A stretch of DNA of 64,000 bases from Mogibacterium sp. (GTDB taxonomy: Bacteria > Bacillota > Clostridia > Peptostreptococcales > Anaerovoracaceae). Below are positions 53,863-62,625 of this stretch, in pieces. The position numbers and the translations under genes are program-made. Numbering within the stretch: position 1 is the stretch's first letter; every line of letters begins with the position of its first letter. A model generated the notes under the pieces. The model ran no database searches. It was not told the DNA's origin and saw nothing but the letters and a program-made list of their open reading frames with translations. Location: assembly GCA_017405845.1 (NCBI GenBank), contig JAFQZQ010000048.1, forward strand, positions 62,001-126,000. Direction: 5' to 3'.

Positions 53863-54753
53863 ATGGGATATCAGGCGGTCTTCAAAAGATACGAACTCAA
53901 ATACATAATCACAGCTGACCAGAAGGAACGCATACTCAACGCGATTCAGCGTTACATGGAAGCCGACAAATTCGGCAGATCGACTGTCCGAAACATATAT
54001 TACGATACGGACGACTTCGTGCTCGCCAGGCATTCCATCGCGAAGCCTGACTTTAAAGAAAAGCTCCGTGTCAGGAGCTATTCGAAAGCAGACGCGGACA
54101 GCACGGTCTTTGTTGAGCTCAAGCGCAAATTTGACGGCATCGTATATAAAAGGAGGGTCGGCCTCCCGGAAGCTGATGCAATGAGGTGGATGGCCGGCTC
54201 ACGCACTCCTTCCACGATGGGGAGGCTGAATTCCCCGGCACATGAAGCAAGTGCTTCATCGCAGGCCGCAAATGTCTCACCACAGGTCGCAAGCGAGATC
54301 GAGTACTTCAAAGGCCTGTACAGCGGACTGAAGCCGGTCCTCTATCTGAGCTACGACCGCGAGGCCTACAGAATGAAAAGCGGAGCATCGATCGCAGACG
54401 GCGGCACCGAATTCAGAGTTACATTCGACAACAACATCCTCTGCAGAGAGAGCGACCTGTCGCTCAGATCAGATGCATACGGAACTTCGCTCCTCGGGGA
54501 TGGCAAATTTCTTATGGAGCTCAAATGCCCTGGGGCAATCCCTCTGTGGATGACCCGTATCCTTTCCGCGGAGCATATATACAAAACATCATTTTCAAAA
54601 TACGGTACAGCATATTGCAGCTTCATGGATGAAACGCCGGCAGAGCGCTCACATGGCATTGCGGCAGCCGGCTACGAGGTCTATGCAGCCGCCTCGCGTG
54701 CTCCATATTACTCACCGAGCTCACAGCCGTTTCTTAATTATGGGAGCCGCTGA
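53863..54753 (+). CDS. VTC-domain polyphosphate polymerase-like protein
   Basis: 296 residues. FKRYELKYIITADQKERI, RVRSYSKADADSTVFVELKRKFDGIVYKRR and LYLSYDREAY carry the basic and acidic residues of the VTC tunnel domain, which in yeast makes polyphosphate from ATP. Bacterial homologues commonly cluster with DUF4956 and Cthe_2159/CotH-type genes, as here. No transmembrane or SPX domain is present, so it is probably cytoplasmic and membrane-associated through the neighbour. AAGGAGGTGACGCC fixes the start. A variable Ala/Ser insert lies near 120-145. Polymerase activity is inferred. Confidence 0.82.
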   Translation: MGYQAVFKRYELKYIITADQKERILNAIQRYMEADKFGRSTVRNIYYDTDDFVLARHSIAKPDFKEKLRVRSYSKADADSTVFVELKRKFDGIVYKRRVGLPEADAMRWMAGSRTPSTMGRLNSPAHEASASSQAANVSPQVASEIEYFKGLYSGLKPVLYLSYDREAYRMKSGASIADGGTEFRVTFDNNILCRESDLSLRSDAYGTSLLGDGKFLMELKCPGAIPLWMTRILSAEHIYKTSFSKYGTAYCSFMDETPAERSHGIAAAGYEVYAAASRAPYYSPSSQPFLNYGSR

Positions 54754-54807
54754 TGCAGGTATTAATATACATTGCTGTCCTTGTTCCAATAATCAGTAAA
54801 AAGGAGG

Positions 54808-54834
54808 AAAGGGAGCACTTTTGTGCTCCCTTTT
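54808..54834 (+). terminator. Terminator after the VTC-type gene
   Basis: AAAGGGAGCAC pairs with GTGCTCCCTTT with a 4-base TTTT loop and ends TTTTC. A purine-rich AAAGGAGGAAA precedes it without a start codon. Confidence 0.8.
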
Positions 54835-54879
54835 CATTTATTCGCGGAAAAAGGAGCACAGCAAATAATTTTTATGAGC

Positions 54880-54911
54880 TTTAGTTTCATTTAAGCTTGG
54901 GCCGTTAATAT
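54880..54911 (+). promoter_or_regulatory. Direct-repeat operator/promoter upstream of the DUF4956 gene
   Basis: TTTAG at 54880 and TTAAG at 54891 are spaced by 11 bases, followed by TAATAT at 54906. The TTTAAGCTT core and distances are the same as at 53807-53838. Confidence 0.5.
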
Positions 54912-54993
54912 GCGGGTGACAGCAAGAGAAAAGAACAGATCGGGTCAAGAAGGACCCGCAGATGATAACAGCTGATAAAGGGAGGAAACAGCT

Positions 54994-55686
54994 ATGGCTG
55001 AATTACTGACAAGCATATATGGATCAACTACAGCAACAACTGTAAGCGCGGCGCAGTTCGGGGCGTCTTTCGGAGTATCACTGCTCCTGGGAGTGCTCAT
55101 CGCCGCGGCCTACATGTACAACACGCGTTACACCAAAAGCTTCGTGGTGACACTTGCGATGCTGCCGGCGATCATCTGCGTGATCATAGCAATGGTAAAC
55201 GGAAGCATAGGAGCCGGAATCGCGGTCGCAGGAGCGTTCAGCCTTGTAAGGTTCCGGTCGGTACCGGGAACAGCCAAGGAAATATGCGCAATATTCCTGG
55301 CGATGGCGACGGGACTCGCAACCGGCATGGGATATCTGGGACTCGCGACGGCATTCACGGCAGTTCTGGCACTGGTGATACTGCTGTCGTCAAGATTCGA
55401 CTTCGGCACTAAGAAGAACGCAAACAGATACAAGAGCATCAGGATAATGATCCCTGAAGACCTCGATTATACAGGAGTATTCGACGATCTGTTCGCGGAG
55501 TACACAAGCTCGTGCGAACTGGTCAACGTAAGGACCACAAACATGGGCAGCATGTTCAGGCTCACATACGATGTGACGCTTAAAGACCCTGACAGAGAAA
55601 AAGAACTCATCGACATGCTGCGCTGCCGCAACGGCAATCTCGAGATCAACGTTTCGAGGCAGGCAACAGCAGCGACAGAGTTATAG
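54994..55686 (+). CDS. DUF4956 family membrane protein
   Basis: 230 residues with four N-terminal membrane helices in about 20-135 and a cytoplasmic ferredoxin-like C-terminus. GGSIGAGIAVAGAFSLVRFRSVPGTAKEI is the conserved core of the DUF4956 family, which is consistently found beside VTC-domain genes. It may channel or translocate polyphosphate, which is inference. AAGGGAGG precedes the ATG, and a long leader of about 80 bases follows the operator candidate. Confidence 0.82.
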   Translation: MAELLTSIYGSTTATTVSAAQFGASFGVSLLLGVLIAAAYMYNTRYTKSFVVTLAMLPAIICVIIAMVNGSIGAGIAVAGAFSLVRFRSVPGTAKEICAIFLAMATGLATGMGYLGLATAFTAVLALVILLSSRFDFGTKKNANRYKSIRIMIPEDLDYTGVFDDLFAEYTSSCELVNVRTTNMGSMFRLTYDVTLKDPDREKELIDMLRCRNGNLEINVSRQATAATEL

Positions 55687-55727
55687 CACGCGACACTCAC
55701 GGTACACCTCAAAAGGAGGCAACAGAC

Positions 55728-57518
55728 ATGGAAAACAACAAGGACTACAGAAATAAAACATACAAAGATGCCGGCGTTCATGCCGGCGCTGCCGGAAAGG
55801 CGGCGACCTCGATGCTGGCTCTGCTGCTTGCGCTGGTACTCGCGCTGATGCTGAGCCTCACATCCTGTGGGAGCGCTGCAGAGGGGAGCACAGGCACCAC
55901 TGCCGCAACAGACACGGTAATGGAAACGACGGACAATGCAGTCAGCAAGTCTGAGATGTTTACCGAGAGAGATCTCTCCGGTGACTACGATGAGAACGAG
56001 GCTGAGACAATCACGCTAAGCGGCACATCAGCTTCGACATCCGCATCGGGCGGGGTCGACATCAATGGCAGCACAATTAAGATTTCAGCCGAGGGCGTTT
56101 ACATCGTAAGCGGTACTCTCAGCGACGGGCAGATAATCGTTGAAGCAGACGACGCGGCAAAGGTGCAGATCGTGCTCAAGGATGCATCGATCACAAGCAG
56201 CAATTCGGCGGCTATCTACGTGAAATCGGCAGATAAGGTCTTCGTGACACTTGCAGATGGCACAACCAATACTCTCGCAAACGGCGGAAGCTTCACGGCT
56301 GATGGAGACACCAATGTCGACGGCGCCGTATTCGCAAAGGACGACATCACATTCAACGGAAGCGGCAGCCTCACAATCGATTCGCCGGCAGGCCACGGAG
56401 TGGTCGGCAAGGACGACGTGAAGTTTGCAGGAGGAACATACACGATCACGGCAGCCAAGCACGGTGTGCAGGCAAACGACAGCGTAAGGGTCGCGGAGGC
56501 CGACATCACCGTCACATCGGGCAGCGATAAGGATGGCATACATGTCTCCGATGACGCGGATGAAGAGGAGGGCACGGAGTCCGACAGCTTCTTCTATATG
56601 GGCAGCGGCAGCCTCACGATCAACGCATCCGATGACGGCATTCACGCGGATGCGGCAGTAAACATCGAAGGCGGCACAATAGTTATCAACGAGTCGTATG
56701 AGGGTATCGAAGGCCTGTCGATCAACATCAGCGGCGGAAGCACTACGCTGACCGCAAAGGACGACGGACTCAACGCCGCGGGAGGTAATAACTCCAGTAG
56801 CAGTCAGACCTTCGGAAGCGATGACTGGCACGGAGGCGGCATGATGAACGAGGGCGGCAATAACGGCAGCATCGTCATCAGCGGCGGTAAGGTGCACATC
56901 ACGGCCGGCGGAGACGGAGTCGACTCCAACGGATCGATAGAGATCACCGGTGGATACACGGTTGTCGAAGGTCCGTCGCAGGGTGACACATCAGTGCTCG
57001 ATTACAACTCCACGGCGACTGTCATAGCAGGCACATTCATCGGAACAGGCGGCGCGGGAATGGCTCAGAACTTCAGCAGCGCAAGCCAGGGACTCATAGC
57101 AGTCAGCGTAGGCAATCAGTCTGCAGGCAGCAAGGTAACTCTCGCAGATGAATCAGGCAACGTGGTTGCCGAGGTAACACCGGCACTCGACTACGCGGTC
57201 GTATACATCAGTACAGAAGATATGGCTCAGGGCGGCACATATACACTGACCGCCGGAACATACAGCGAAAGCATCACGCTCTCAGACATCATGTACAGCA
57301 CGCTTAGCGGCGGCATGGGCGGAAGCTTCGGCGGAGGTGGTCCCCGAGGGGATGTAAACGGCGAAGCGCCTTCCGGAGATATGGAGGGTGGCCCGGGAAT
57401 GGGCGGCCGCGGACATGGTGGTAAAAATGGCGGAATGATGCAGGACGGACAGGGCGGTATGGAAAGCCCTGACGGCATCACGGGAGCAACGCAGATCACG
57501 GATAGCATCGATGCATAG
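55728..57518 (+). CDS. Cthe_2159-like carbohydrate-binding lipoprotein
   Basis: 596 residues. A long hydrophobic N-terminal signal ends in lipobox LTSC, Cys47. The central region (about 90-480) consists of repeated Gly-Asn-Asp-rich beta strands (GVYIVSGTLSDGQIIVEADD, GDGVDSNGSIEITGGYTVV) typical of the right-handed parallel beta-helix of the Cthe_2159 family, which binds polysaccharide and calcium. The last 60 residues are Gly-rich (GGMGGSFGGGG). AAAGGAGG precedes the start. It belongs to the VTC-DUF4956 surface module. Confidence 0.8.
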   Translation: MENNKDYRNKTYKDAGVHAGAAGKAATSMLALLLALVLALMLSLTSCGSAAEGSTGTTAATDTVMETTDNAVSKSEMFTERDLSGDYDENEAETITLSGTSASTSASGGVDINGSTIKISAEGVYIVSGTLSDGQIIVEADDAAKVQIVLKDASITSSNSAAIYVKSADKVFVTLADGTTNTLANGGSFTADGDTNVDGAVFAKDDITFNGSGSLTIDSPAGHGVVGKDDVKFAGGTYTITAAKHGVQANDSVRVAEADITVTSGSDKDGIHVSDDADEEEGTESDSFFYMGSGSLTINASDDGIHADAAVNIEGGTIVINESYEGIEGLSINISGGSTTLTAKDDGLNAAGGNNSSSSQTFGSDDWHGGGMMNEGGNNGSIVISGGKVHITAGGDGVDSNGSIEITGGYTVVEGPSQGDTSVLDYNSTATVIAGTFIGTGGAGMAQNFSSASQGLIAVSVGNQSAGSKVTLADESGNVVAEVTPALDYAVVYISTEDMAQGGTYTLTAGTYSESITLSDIMYSTLSGGMGGSFGGGGPRGDVNGEAPSGDMEGGPGMGGRGHGGKNGGMMQDGQGGMESPDGITGATQITDSIDA

Positions 57519-57528
57519 GAGGCAGACC

Positions 57529-58680
57529 ATGAGAAACAGGACTATAGCACTGATCCCGGCTTATGAGCCGGACATGAAGATCCTCGAGCTGACAGAAGAA
57601 TTACGGAAAAGGGGTTTGGATATAGTTGTAGTCGATGACGGCAGCGGCCCTGATTACAGCAGCATTTTCGAAGAACTTGAGCAGAAAGCCACCGTGCTGA
57701 CGCATGCTGTTAATCGAGGCAAAGGTGCAGCCCTCAAGACCGGACTCCGATATATAAACAGATATATGGCATACAACGAGTCGGTGCTGACGGCATCGGG
57801 AGCAGAGACGGTATGCGGCCGTGACGCAGTCATTGTGACGGTCGATGCAGACGGGCAGCACCTGCCCGATGACGTGCAGAGGGTCGCAGAGATCGCAGCA
57901 CTCAGACACGACGCACTGGTGCTCGGCAGCCGCGAGCTTGCCGGAGACATACCGGTGAGGAGCAGATTCGGCAACACGGTCACCAGACAGGTATACAGCG
58001 CGGCAACGGGCGTGCACGTCCACGACACACAGACAGGGCTCAGGGCATTCCACCGCAGCATGATACCGAGACTGCTCGAGATCGAAGGGGACCGCTACGA
58101 ATATGAGATCAACATGCTGCTGAAGCTGGCGGCCGAAGGTGTGCCGATCATCGAAGAACGCATCGAAACGGTCTACGAAGACAACAACAGAGGCTCGCAC
58201 TTCAGAACTCTGCGCGACTCATTCCGCGTATATAAGGAGATTCTAAAATTCTCGGCCTCATCGCTTGCGAGCTTTGCAATCGATTACTGCATGTATGCAC
58301 TGCTGCTGACTGCAACAGGCGCAGCGGGCATAGCGAATGGACTCGTCGTATCCAATATCGGAGCAAGACTCGTGAGCGGAGCAGCCAACTACACGATGAA
58401 CCGAAAGTTTGTGTTCAAAAGCAGAACAGGATTCGCAAAGTCTGCTCTCCAATACGCGCTTCTTGCATGCCTCATACTTGCGGGCAACACCGTGGTGCTG
58501 AGCATGCTGGTGGGAACGCTGGGAATCAACAAACTGATTGCCAAGCTGATAACGGAGGTCATCTTCTTTGCAATCAGCTGGACTGTCCAGAGATACGTGA
58601 TCTTCTTCAGGGAAGAAAGCAGTCCAGGTGCAGAATTGCCGGCTGTTGGGCAAATTCAGGTAAAAGTCAGTAATAAATGA
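57529..58680 (+). CDS. GT2 glycosyltransferase fused to a GtrA-like membrane domain
   Basis: 383 residues. The N-terminal half (about 1-230) is a dolichyl-phosphate mannose synthase-like GT2 domain with ALIPAYEPD, VVVDDGSGPD and VTVDADGQHLPDD (metal-binding DxD). The C-terminal half (about 240-365) has four helices of the GtrA/DPMS-like flippase family, with RKFVFKSRTG. It likely makes and flips a polyprenyl-phosphate sugar for surface glycan decoration. AGGAGG fixes the start at 57529. Overlaps the next gene's upstream region. Confidence 0.88.
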   Translation: MRNRTIALIPAYEPDMKILELTEELRKRGLDIVVVDDGSGPDYSSIFEELEQKATVLTHAVNRGKGAALKTGLRYINRYMAYNESVLTASGAETVCGRDAVIVTVDADGQHLPDDVQRVAEIAALRHDALVLGSRELAGDIPVRSRFGNTVTRQVYSAATGVHVHDTQTGLRAFHRSMIPRLLEIEGDRYEYEINMLLKLAAEGVPIIEERIETVYEDNNRGSHFRTLRDSFRVYKEILKFSASSLASFAIDYCMYALLLTATGAAGIANGLVVSNIGARLVSGAANYTMNRKFVFKSRTGFAKSALQYALLACLILAGNTVVLSMLVGTLGINKLIAKLITEVIFFAISWTVQRYVIFFREESSPGAELPAVGQIQVKVSNK

Positions 58681-58703
58681 AAATACAAAAGGAGAGATAC
58701 ATA

Positions 58704-59837
58704 ATGAGAAAGCATAAATACTTATGCGCGTACCTGCTGGTGCTGGCGGTGTTCACGTCATATGTGATCATGGATACTTTTGTAATCGCACATGTTTACG
58801 GAGATGCTTCGGATGCCGGCGGCGTGACAGCACAGCTTGAAGCTGATGATAGTGCAGAAGACAACGGTACCGGCGATACCGATACCAGCCAGGCACATGG
58901 CCCCGGCGGTAAACACGGTGACGGAAGCGGCGGATCTCCGTCAGGCGGTCCGGGAAAAGGCGGCAAACACAGGCATTCAAAGAGCGAATCCGCGGATTCC
59001 TCGAGCTCGTCCGAAAGCAGCTCAGGCAGCAGCTCGTCAAGCTTCGGAAGCAGCTCCGGCAGTTCATCGGATACATCGGGCACCGACATCAGTGCCGCGA
59101 CTTCCAAGGACAGCTACAGCGATGACAATATCTCTATCAAACTGAATGAGTACACGGTCAGCGGCACGGTGGTGCATGTGGCTGAAGTGAAAACTGACTC
59201 AACGGAATACCTCAAGACTGCATTCGCGCAGGGCTCGTACGGAAAGAATGTTACGGCGACCACATCCGACATAGCAGCCGGCGTCAATGCCATACTGGCG
59301 ATAAACGGTGACTATTACGGAACGCAGGAGAAGGGCTATGTCATAAGAAACGGAAAGCTGTACAGAAGCGCTGCGGTAAGCGGCCGCGAGGATCTGGTCA
59401 TCTACTCGGACGGATCATTTAAGATCATAAACGAGAGCGAGGTCACGGCAGAGCAGCTGATCGCCAAAGGGGCGGTGCAGACACTGTCATTCGGACCGGC
59501 TCTGGTAGAGAGCGGGACGGTTTCCGTGGATTCAGACGACGAGGTAGGCCGCGCCATGGCGAGCAACCCGCGCACGGCCATCGGCATCAAGTCTGACGGA
59601 ACTTATGTATTCGTGGTCTCTGACGGCAGAACAGACGAGAGCGAGGGCCTGTCCCTCATGCAGCTTGCGGAGTTCATGAAGGAGCTCGGAGTCAAAACAG
59701 CGTACAACCTTGACGGCGGAGGGTCGTCAACGATGGTGTTCAACGGCACTGTCGTCAACACTCCGACCGGCGGAGGCATAGGAAACGGCAGCGGAAGCGA
59801 AAGGAAGGTGAGCGACATTGTATACATCGGATACTGA
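58704..59837 (+). CDS. Phosphodiester glycosidase (NAGPA) domain surface protein
   Basis: 377 residues. An N-terminal helix (YLCAYLLVLAVFTSYVIMDTF) anchors or exports it. A low-complexity Gly/Ser linker (about 65-125) is followed by the NAGPA-like domain: AINGDYYGTQEKGYVI, NPRTAIGIKSDGTYVFVVSDGR and AYNLDGGGSSTMVFNG. Human NAGPA removes GlcNAc from phosphodiesters; bacterial ones act on sugar-phosphate surface polymers or spore components. AAAGGAGAG fixes the start at 58704. Fits the phosphate/glycan theme of the cluster. Confidence 0.85.
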   Translation: MRKHKYLCAYLLVLAVFTSYVIMDTFVIAHVYGDASDAGGVTAQLEADDSAEDNGTGDTDTSQAHGPGGKHGDGSGGSPSGGPGKGGKHRHSKSESADSSSSSESSSGSSSSSFGSSSGSSSDTSGTDISAATSKDSYSDDNISIKLNEYTVSGTVVHVAEVKTDSTEYLKTAFAQGSYGKNVTATTSDIAAGVNAILAINGDYYGTQEKGYVIRNGKLYRSAAVSGREDLVIYSDGSFKIINESEVTAEQLIAKGAVQTLSFGPALVESGTVSVDSDDEVGRAMASNPRTAIGIKSDGTYVFVVSDGRTDESEGLSLMQLAEFMKELGVKTAYNLDGGGSSTMVFNGTVVNTPTGGGIGNGSGSERKVSDIVYIGY

Positions 59838-60261
59838 TTCATTGAAAACAGGCATGAATTATCTGGCGGCTTCGATACTGATCGCAGCAGCCGCGGCGGT
59901 CTACGGGCTGTTCAGCCACGGGGTGTATTCATACTTCATGACATACGCCTTCATGATACCTCTTCTGGCAGGAGCCGTTCCGCACCTCATATCTGCTCTG
60001 AAGCGACAGGATGCGGCGAAAGAACAAAAGCCATTTGCCGCTAAGTTAGCAAGGGCCGCTTCGAAGATCCTTGATGCAAAAGACACTCAGCTGGCGGTAA
60101 TAGCTACGCTGACAGCGGGCAGCATCCTTAAAGGTGTACTCGACATCTACGGTACAACTAACAGATTGCTGATAGCATATCCGGCCGCAGCGGTGCTGGT
60201 AGTGGCAGCAGCGGCGGTAATGGTTCTGAAAAACAAGAAAAAACAAGAAATAATTCAATAA
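59818..60261 (+). CDS. Small membrane protein, unknown function
   Basis: 147 residues with four membrane helices and a basic tail (LKNKKKQEIIQ). The TTG start at 59818 has a good AGGAAGG ribosome site nine bases upstream within the end of the glycosidase gene; the alternative ATG at 59854 has none. It overlaps the previous gene by 20 bases, so it belongs to the same operon. I do not recognise a family. Confidence 0.6.
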   Translation: MYTSDTDSLKTGMNYLAASILIAAAAAVYGLFSHGVYSYFMTYAFMIPLLAGAVPHLISALKRQDAAKEQKPFAAKLARAASKILDAKDTQLAVIATLTAGSILKGVLDIYGTTNRLLIAYPAAAVLVVAAAAVMVLKNKKKQEIIQ

Positions 60262-60274
60262 TGATGCAATAAAA

Positions 60275-60312
60275 AGACTGCCTCGCGTGTATACACAGTG
60301 AAGGCAGTTTTA
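60275..60312 (+). terminator. Terminator of the surface-polymer operon
   Basis: ACTGCCT (60277-60283) pairs with AGGCAGT (60302-60308) and is followed by TTTTAAATT. Confidence 0.7.
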
Positions 60313-60351
60313 AATTGCAAATATTTTTAAGACCGACAAAGGAGGAAAGCC

Positions 60352-60879
60352 ATGAAAAGAAGAGTGAATATCGCCCTGGCGCTGCTTGCGGCTCTGGCAA
60401 TGGTTATGACAATGAGCGTAGCTGCATTTGCAGGAGCAATCACAGACAATGACGCAGCACTGAAAAAGGCTCTGAAGAATGCCGGCCTCAAGAAGACAGA
60501 AGTAAAGCGTATCGATGTCGAATACGACAGCAAGGATGGTGCGTACGAGGTGGAGTTTACACAGAAGAGCAACGGCAAAGAATTCGATTATGAGATCGCT
60601 GCTGCTACCGGCAAGATCACCAAGAAATCTGTAGATTACAGGTACAAGAGAAACAGCTCGCACAAGAAAATAGGGAAGACGGCAGCCAGAAAGAAAGTTG
60701 CCAAATTCTCGGGCATAAGCTATAAGATTATCAGTAGCGGGACCTGCAGATACGAATACGACGACAGACAGGGAACTTACGAAGTGAAGTTCACCAAGGG
60801 CGACCGCAGATACGAATATGACGTACTTGCTCCGACCGGAAAGATCATCGAATACGAGTGGAGAGTTGTAAATAACTAA
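60352..60879 (+). CDS. Secreted protein with two PepSY domains
   Basis: 175 residues. A signal peptide ends near AAFAGA (residue 26). Two PepSY-like repeats follow, at about 30-95 (DNDAALKKALKNAGL...YDSKDGAYEVEF...YEIAAATGKI) and about 105-172 (TYEVKF...YDVLAPTGKIIEYEW). PepSY modules usually inhibit proteases or act as redox and sensory domains. The anti-sigma protein at 61434 also ends in one PepSY domain, so the neighbours are related. AAGGAGG precedes the ATG. Confidence 0.82.
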   Translation: MKRRVNIALALLAALAMVMTMSVAAFAGAITDNDAALKKALKNAGLKKTEVKRIDVEYDSKDGAYEVEFTQKSNGKEFDYEIAAATGKITKKSVDYRYKRNSSHKKIGKTAARKKVAKFSGISYKIISSGTCRYEYDDRQGTYEVKFTKGDRRYEYDVLAPTGKIIEYEWRVVNN

Positions 60880-60897
60880 ACATATCAACTATACAAA

Positions 60898-61437
60898 ATG
60901 GCAACATTGCAACTGGATGAAAACTTAATTATCAGGATGGCTGCAAATGACGGAGCCGCATTCCGCGAGCTTTATCAGCAGACCTCGGGCGTAGTGTATG
61001 GATTTGCCATGTCGATACTTCGCAACAAGCACGATGCCGAGGACGTGATGCACGACGCGTTCATAAAAATATATCAGAGCGCAGTCACGTACAGGCCTGC
61101 CGGAAATCCGATGGCGTGGATACTCACCATCGTGAGGAATCTGTGCCTCAATAAGATACGCGCCGGCAAGGTCTGCGAGGAGCTTTCGGAGTATGACGAT
61201 CTGGCAGGCTCCCTCAGCGACAGCGAGGCCGCACTTGACAGAATGGTGCTTGAGGCGGCGATGAACATACTGGACGCGGAGGAAAGGCAGATAGTCGTTT
61301 TACATGCAATGGCAGGGTTCAAACACAGGGAGATCGCTGAGATACTCGATCTCCCGACGGGAACCATCCTGTCCAAGTACAACAGAGCAATGAAGAAGAT
61401 GAGAAAAGAGATGGAGTCTAAGGGGGTAGAGAGATGA
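60898..61437 (+). CDS. ECF-type RNA polymerase sigma factor
   Basis: 179 residues. Region 2 includes FREL...YGFAMSILRNKHDAEDVMHDAFIKIYQ and NPMAWILTIVRNLCLNK; region 4 includes HREIAEILDLPTGTILSKYNRAMKKMR. It overlaps the anti-sigma gene by 4 bases, the normal layout for this pair. No ribosome site is visible before the ATG. The sigma factor should control a cell-envelope regulon, probably including itself. Confidence 0.93.
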   Translation: MATLQLDENLIIRMAANDGAAFRELYQQTSGVVYGFAMSILRNKHDAEDVMHDAFIKIYQSAVTYRPAGNPMAWILTIVRNLCLNKIRAGKVCEELSEYDDLAGSLSDSEAALDRMVLEAAMNILDAEERQIVVLHAMAGFKHREIAEILDLPTGTILSKYNRAMKKMRKEMESKGVER

Positions 61438-62621
61438 TCGACAATAAAGAGATCGAAAAAAGACTTGCCTCCGCATTTGACGCCGCTGCCCCGGACATGC
61501 TCGACGATCTGATGGCAGAGCTTAAGCTGGCTGAGACTCCTGAACCTCAAATGAGGGAGAAGCTTGCTGATGAAGGGCAGGACAGATACAAGAAGGCTGT
61601 GGTGCGCAGCAGAGGCTTCAGAACACTTATAAGCTGCGCAGCTGCACTCATAATGGTGATTGGCGGGCTGTCTGTATGGAGCAATATCAACCGTTCGGTT
61701 ATGGCTTTAGTTGATCTTGACGTAAACCCGAGCATCGAGCTGTCAATCAACAGCAAGGAGAGGGTAATAGGAGCTAAGGCCGTCAACGCGGAAGGCGAAG
61801 ACATCCTTGCGGACATGGATCTTAAGGGAAGCGACGTGAAGGTGGCGTGCAATGCGATAGTCGGGTCGATGATGACAAAGGGGTATCTGAACGACCACTC
61901 AAACTCCGTGCTTGTCTCGGTCAGCGCAAAAGATGCGGCAAAAGGGCACATGATAGAAGAAAGCCTGTCGAGTGGCATCAACGAGTATATGGATGACTCT
62001 GCTGTGGCGGGCGCCATTCTGGGACAGTATGTCGAGGAAGATGACGAGCTTGATGACTTTGCGGAGGAGAACGGCATCTCGCTCGGAAAGGCGTGGCTCA
62101 TACGCAACCTGCTCGAAACAGGCGGACGGAAGATGACTGAAGAATCGCTGCTCGCACTGTCCACACAGGAGCTCATAGTGCTGAGTCAGGAGCGCAACGC
62201 CTACGGCGGGACTTTCCACGGTACAGCTTACACAGGTGAATATATCGGATATGAGAACGCTCTTGCAGTTGCTCTTGCTGACGCAGGAGCCGATGCTTCA
62301 CAGGTAAGCGACTCGGACGTGGAAATGGACTGCGAAAACGGAGCTATCATTTACGAGGTAGAGTTCAAATACGGCGGACAGGAGTACGAGTATGAAGTGG
62401 ATGCTGTGACGGGTAGTATAGTTAAGTCAGAAGCAGATGCAGACGATGACTCGGACGACGATGCGGATGATGACGACGACTACGATGACGCGGATGATCA
62501 CGATGACCATGATGATGACCGCGACGACGACCATGATGACGACGATCACGACGACGATGACGACGATCATGATGACGATGATCATGACGACGACGATCAC
62601 GATGATGACGATGACGACTGA
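61434..62621 (+). CDS. Membrane anti-sigma factor, RsgI-like, with PepSY domain and Asp/His tail
   Basis: 395 residues. The N-terminus (about 1-60) would bind the sigma factor. One transmembrane helix lies near 63-80 (LISCAAALIMVIGGLSVW). The extracellular part begins LVDLDVNPSIELSINSKERVIGAKAVN, the hallmark of RsgI-type anti-sigma domains. A PepSY domain occupies about 260-330 (ALAVALADAGADASQVSD...YEYEVDAVTGSIV). The last about 60 residues are almost only Asp and His (DDHDDHDDDRDDDHDDDD), a likely divalent-metal binding tail. The opposite-strand neighbour ends 5 bases away. Confidence 0.88.
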   Translation: MIDNKEIEKRLASAFDAAAPDMLDDLMAELKLAETPEPQMREKLADEGQDRYKKAVVRSRGFRTLISCAAALIMVIGGLSVWSNINRSVMALVDLDVNPSIELSINSKERVIGAKAVNAEGEDILADMDLKGSDVKVACNAIVGSMMTKGYLNDHSNSVLVSVSAKDAAKGHMIEESLSSGINEYMDDSAVAGAILGQYVEEDDELDDFAEENGISLGKAWLIRNLLETGGRKMTEESLLALSTQELIVLSQERNAYGGTFHGTAYTGEYIGYENALAVALADAGADASQVSDSDVEMDCENGAIIYEVEFKYGGQEYEYEVDAVTGSIVKSEADADDDSDDDADDDDDYDDADDHDDHDDDRDDDHDDDDHDDDDDDHDDDDHDDDDHDDDDDD

Positions 62622-62625
62622 TCGC

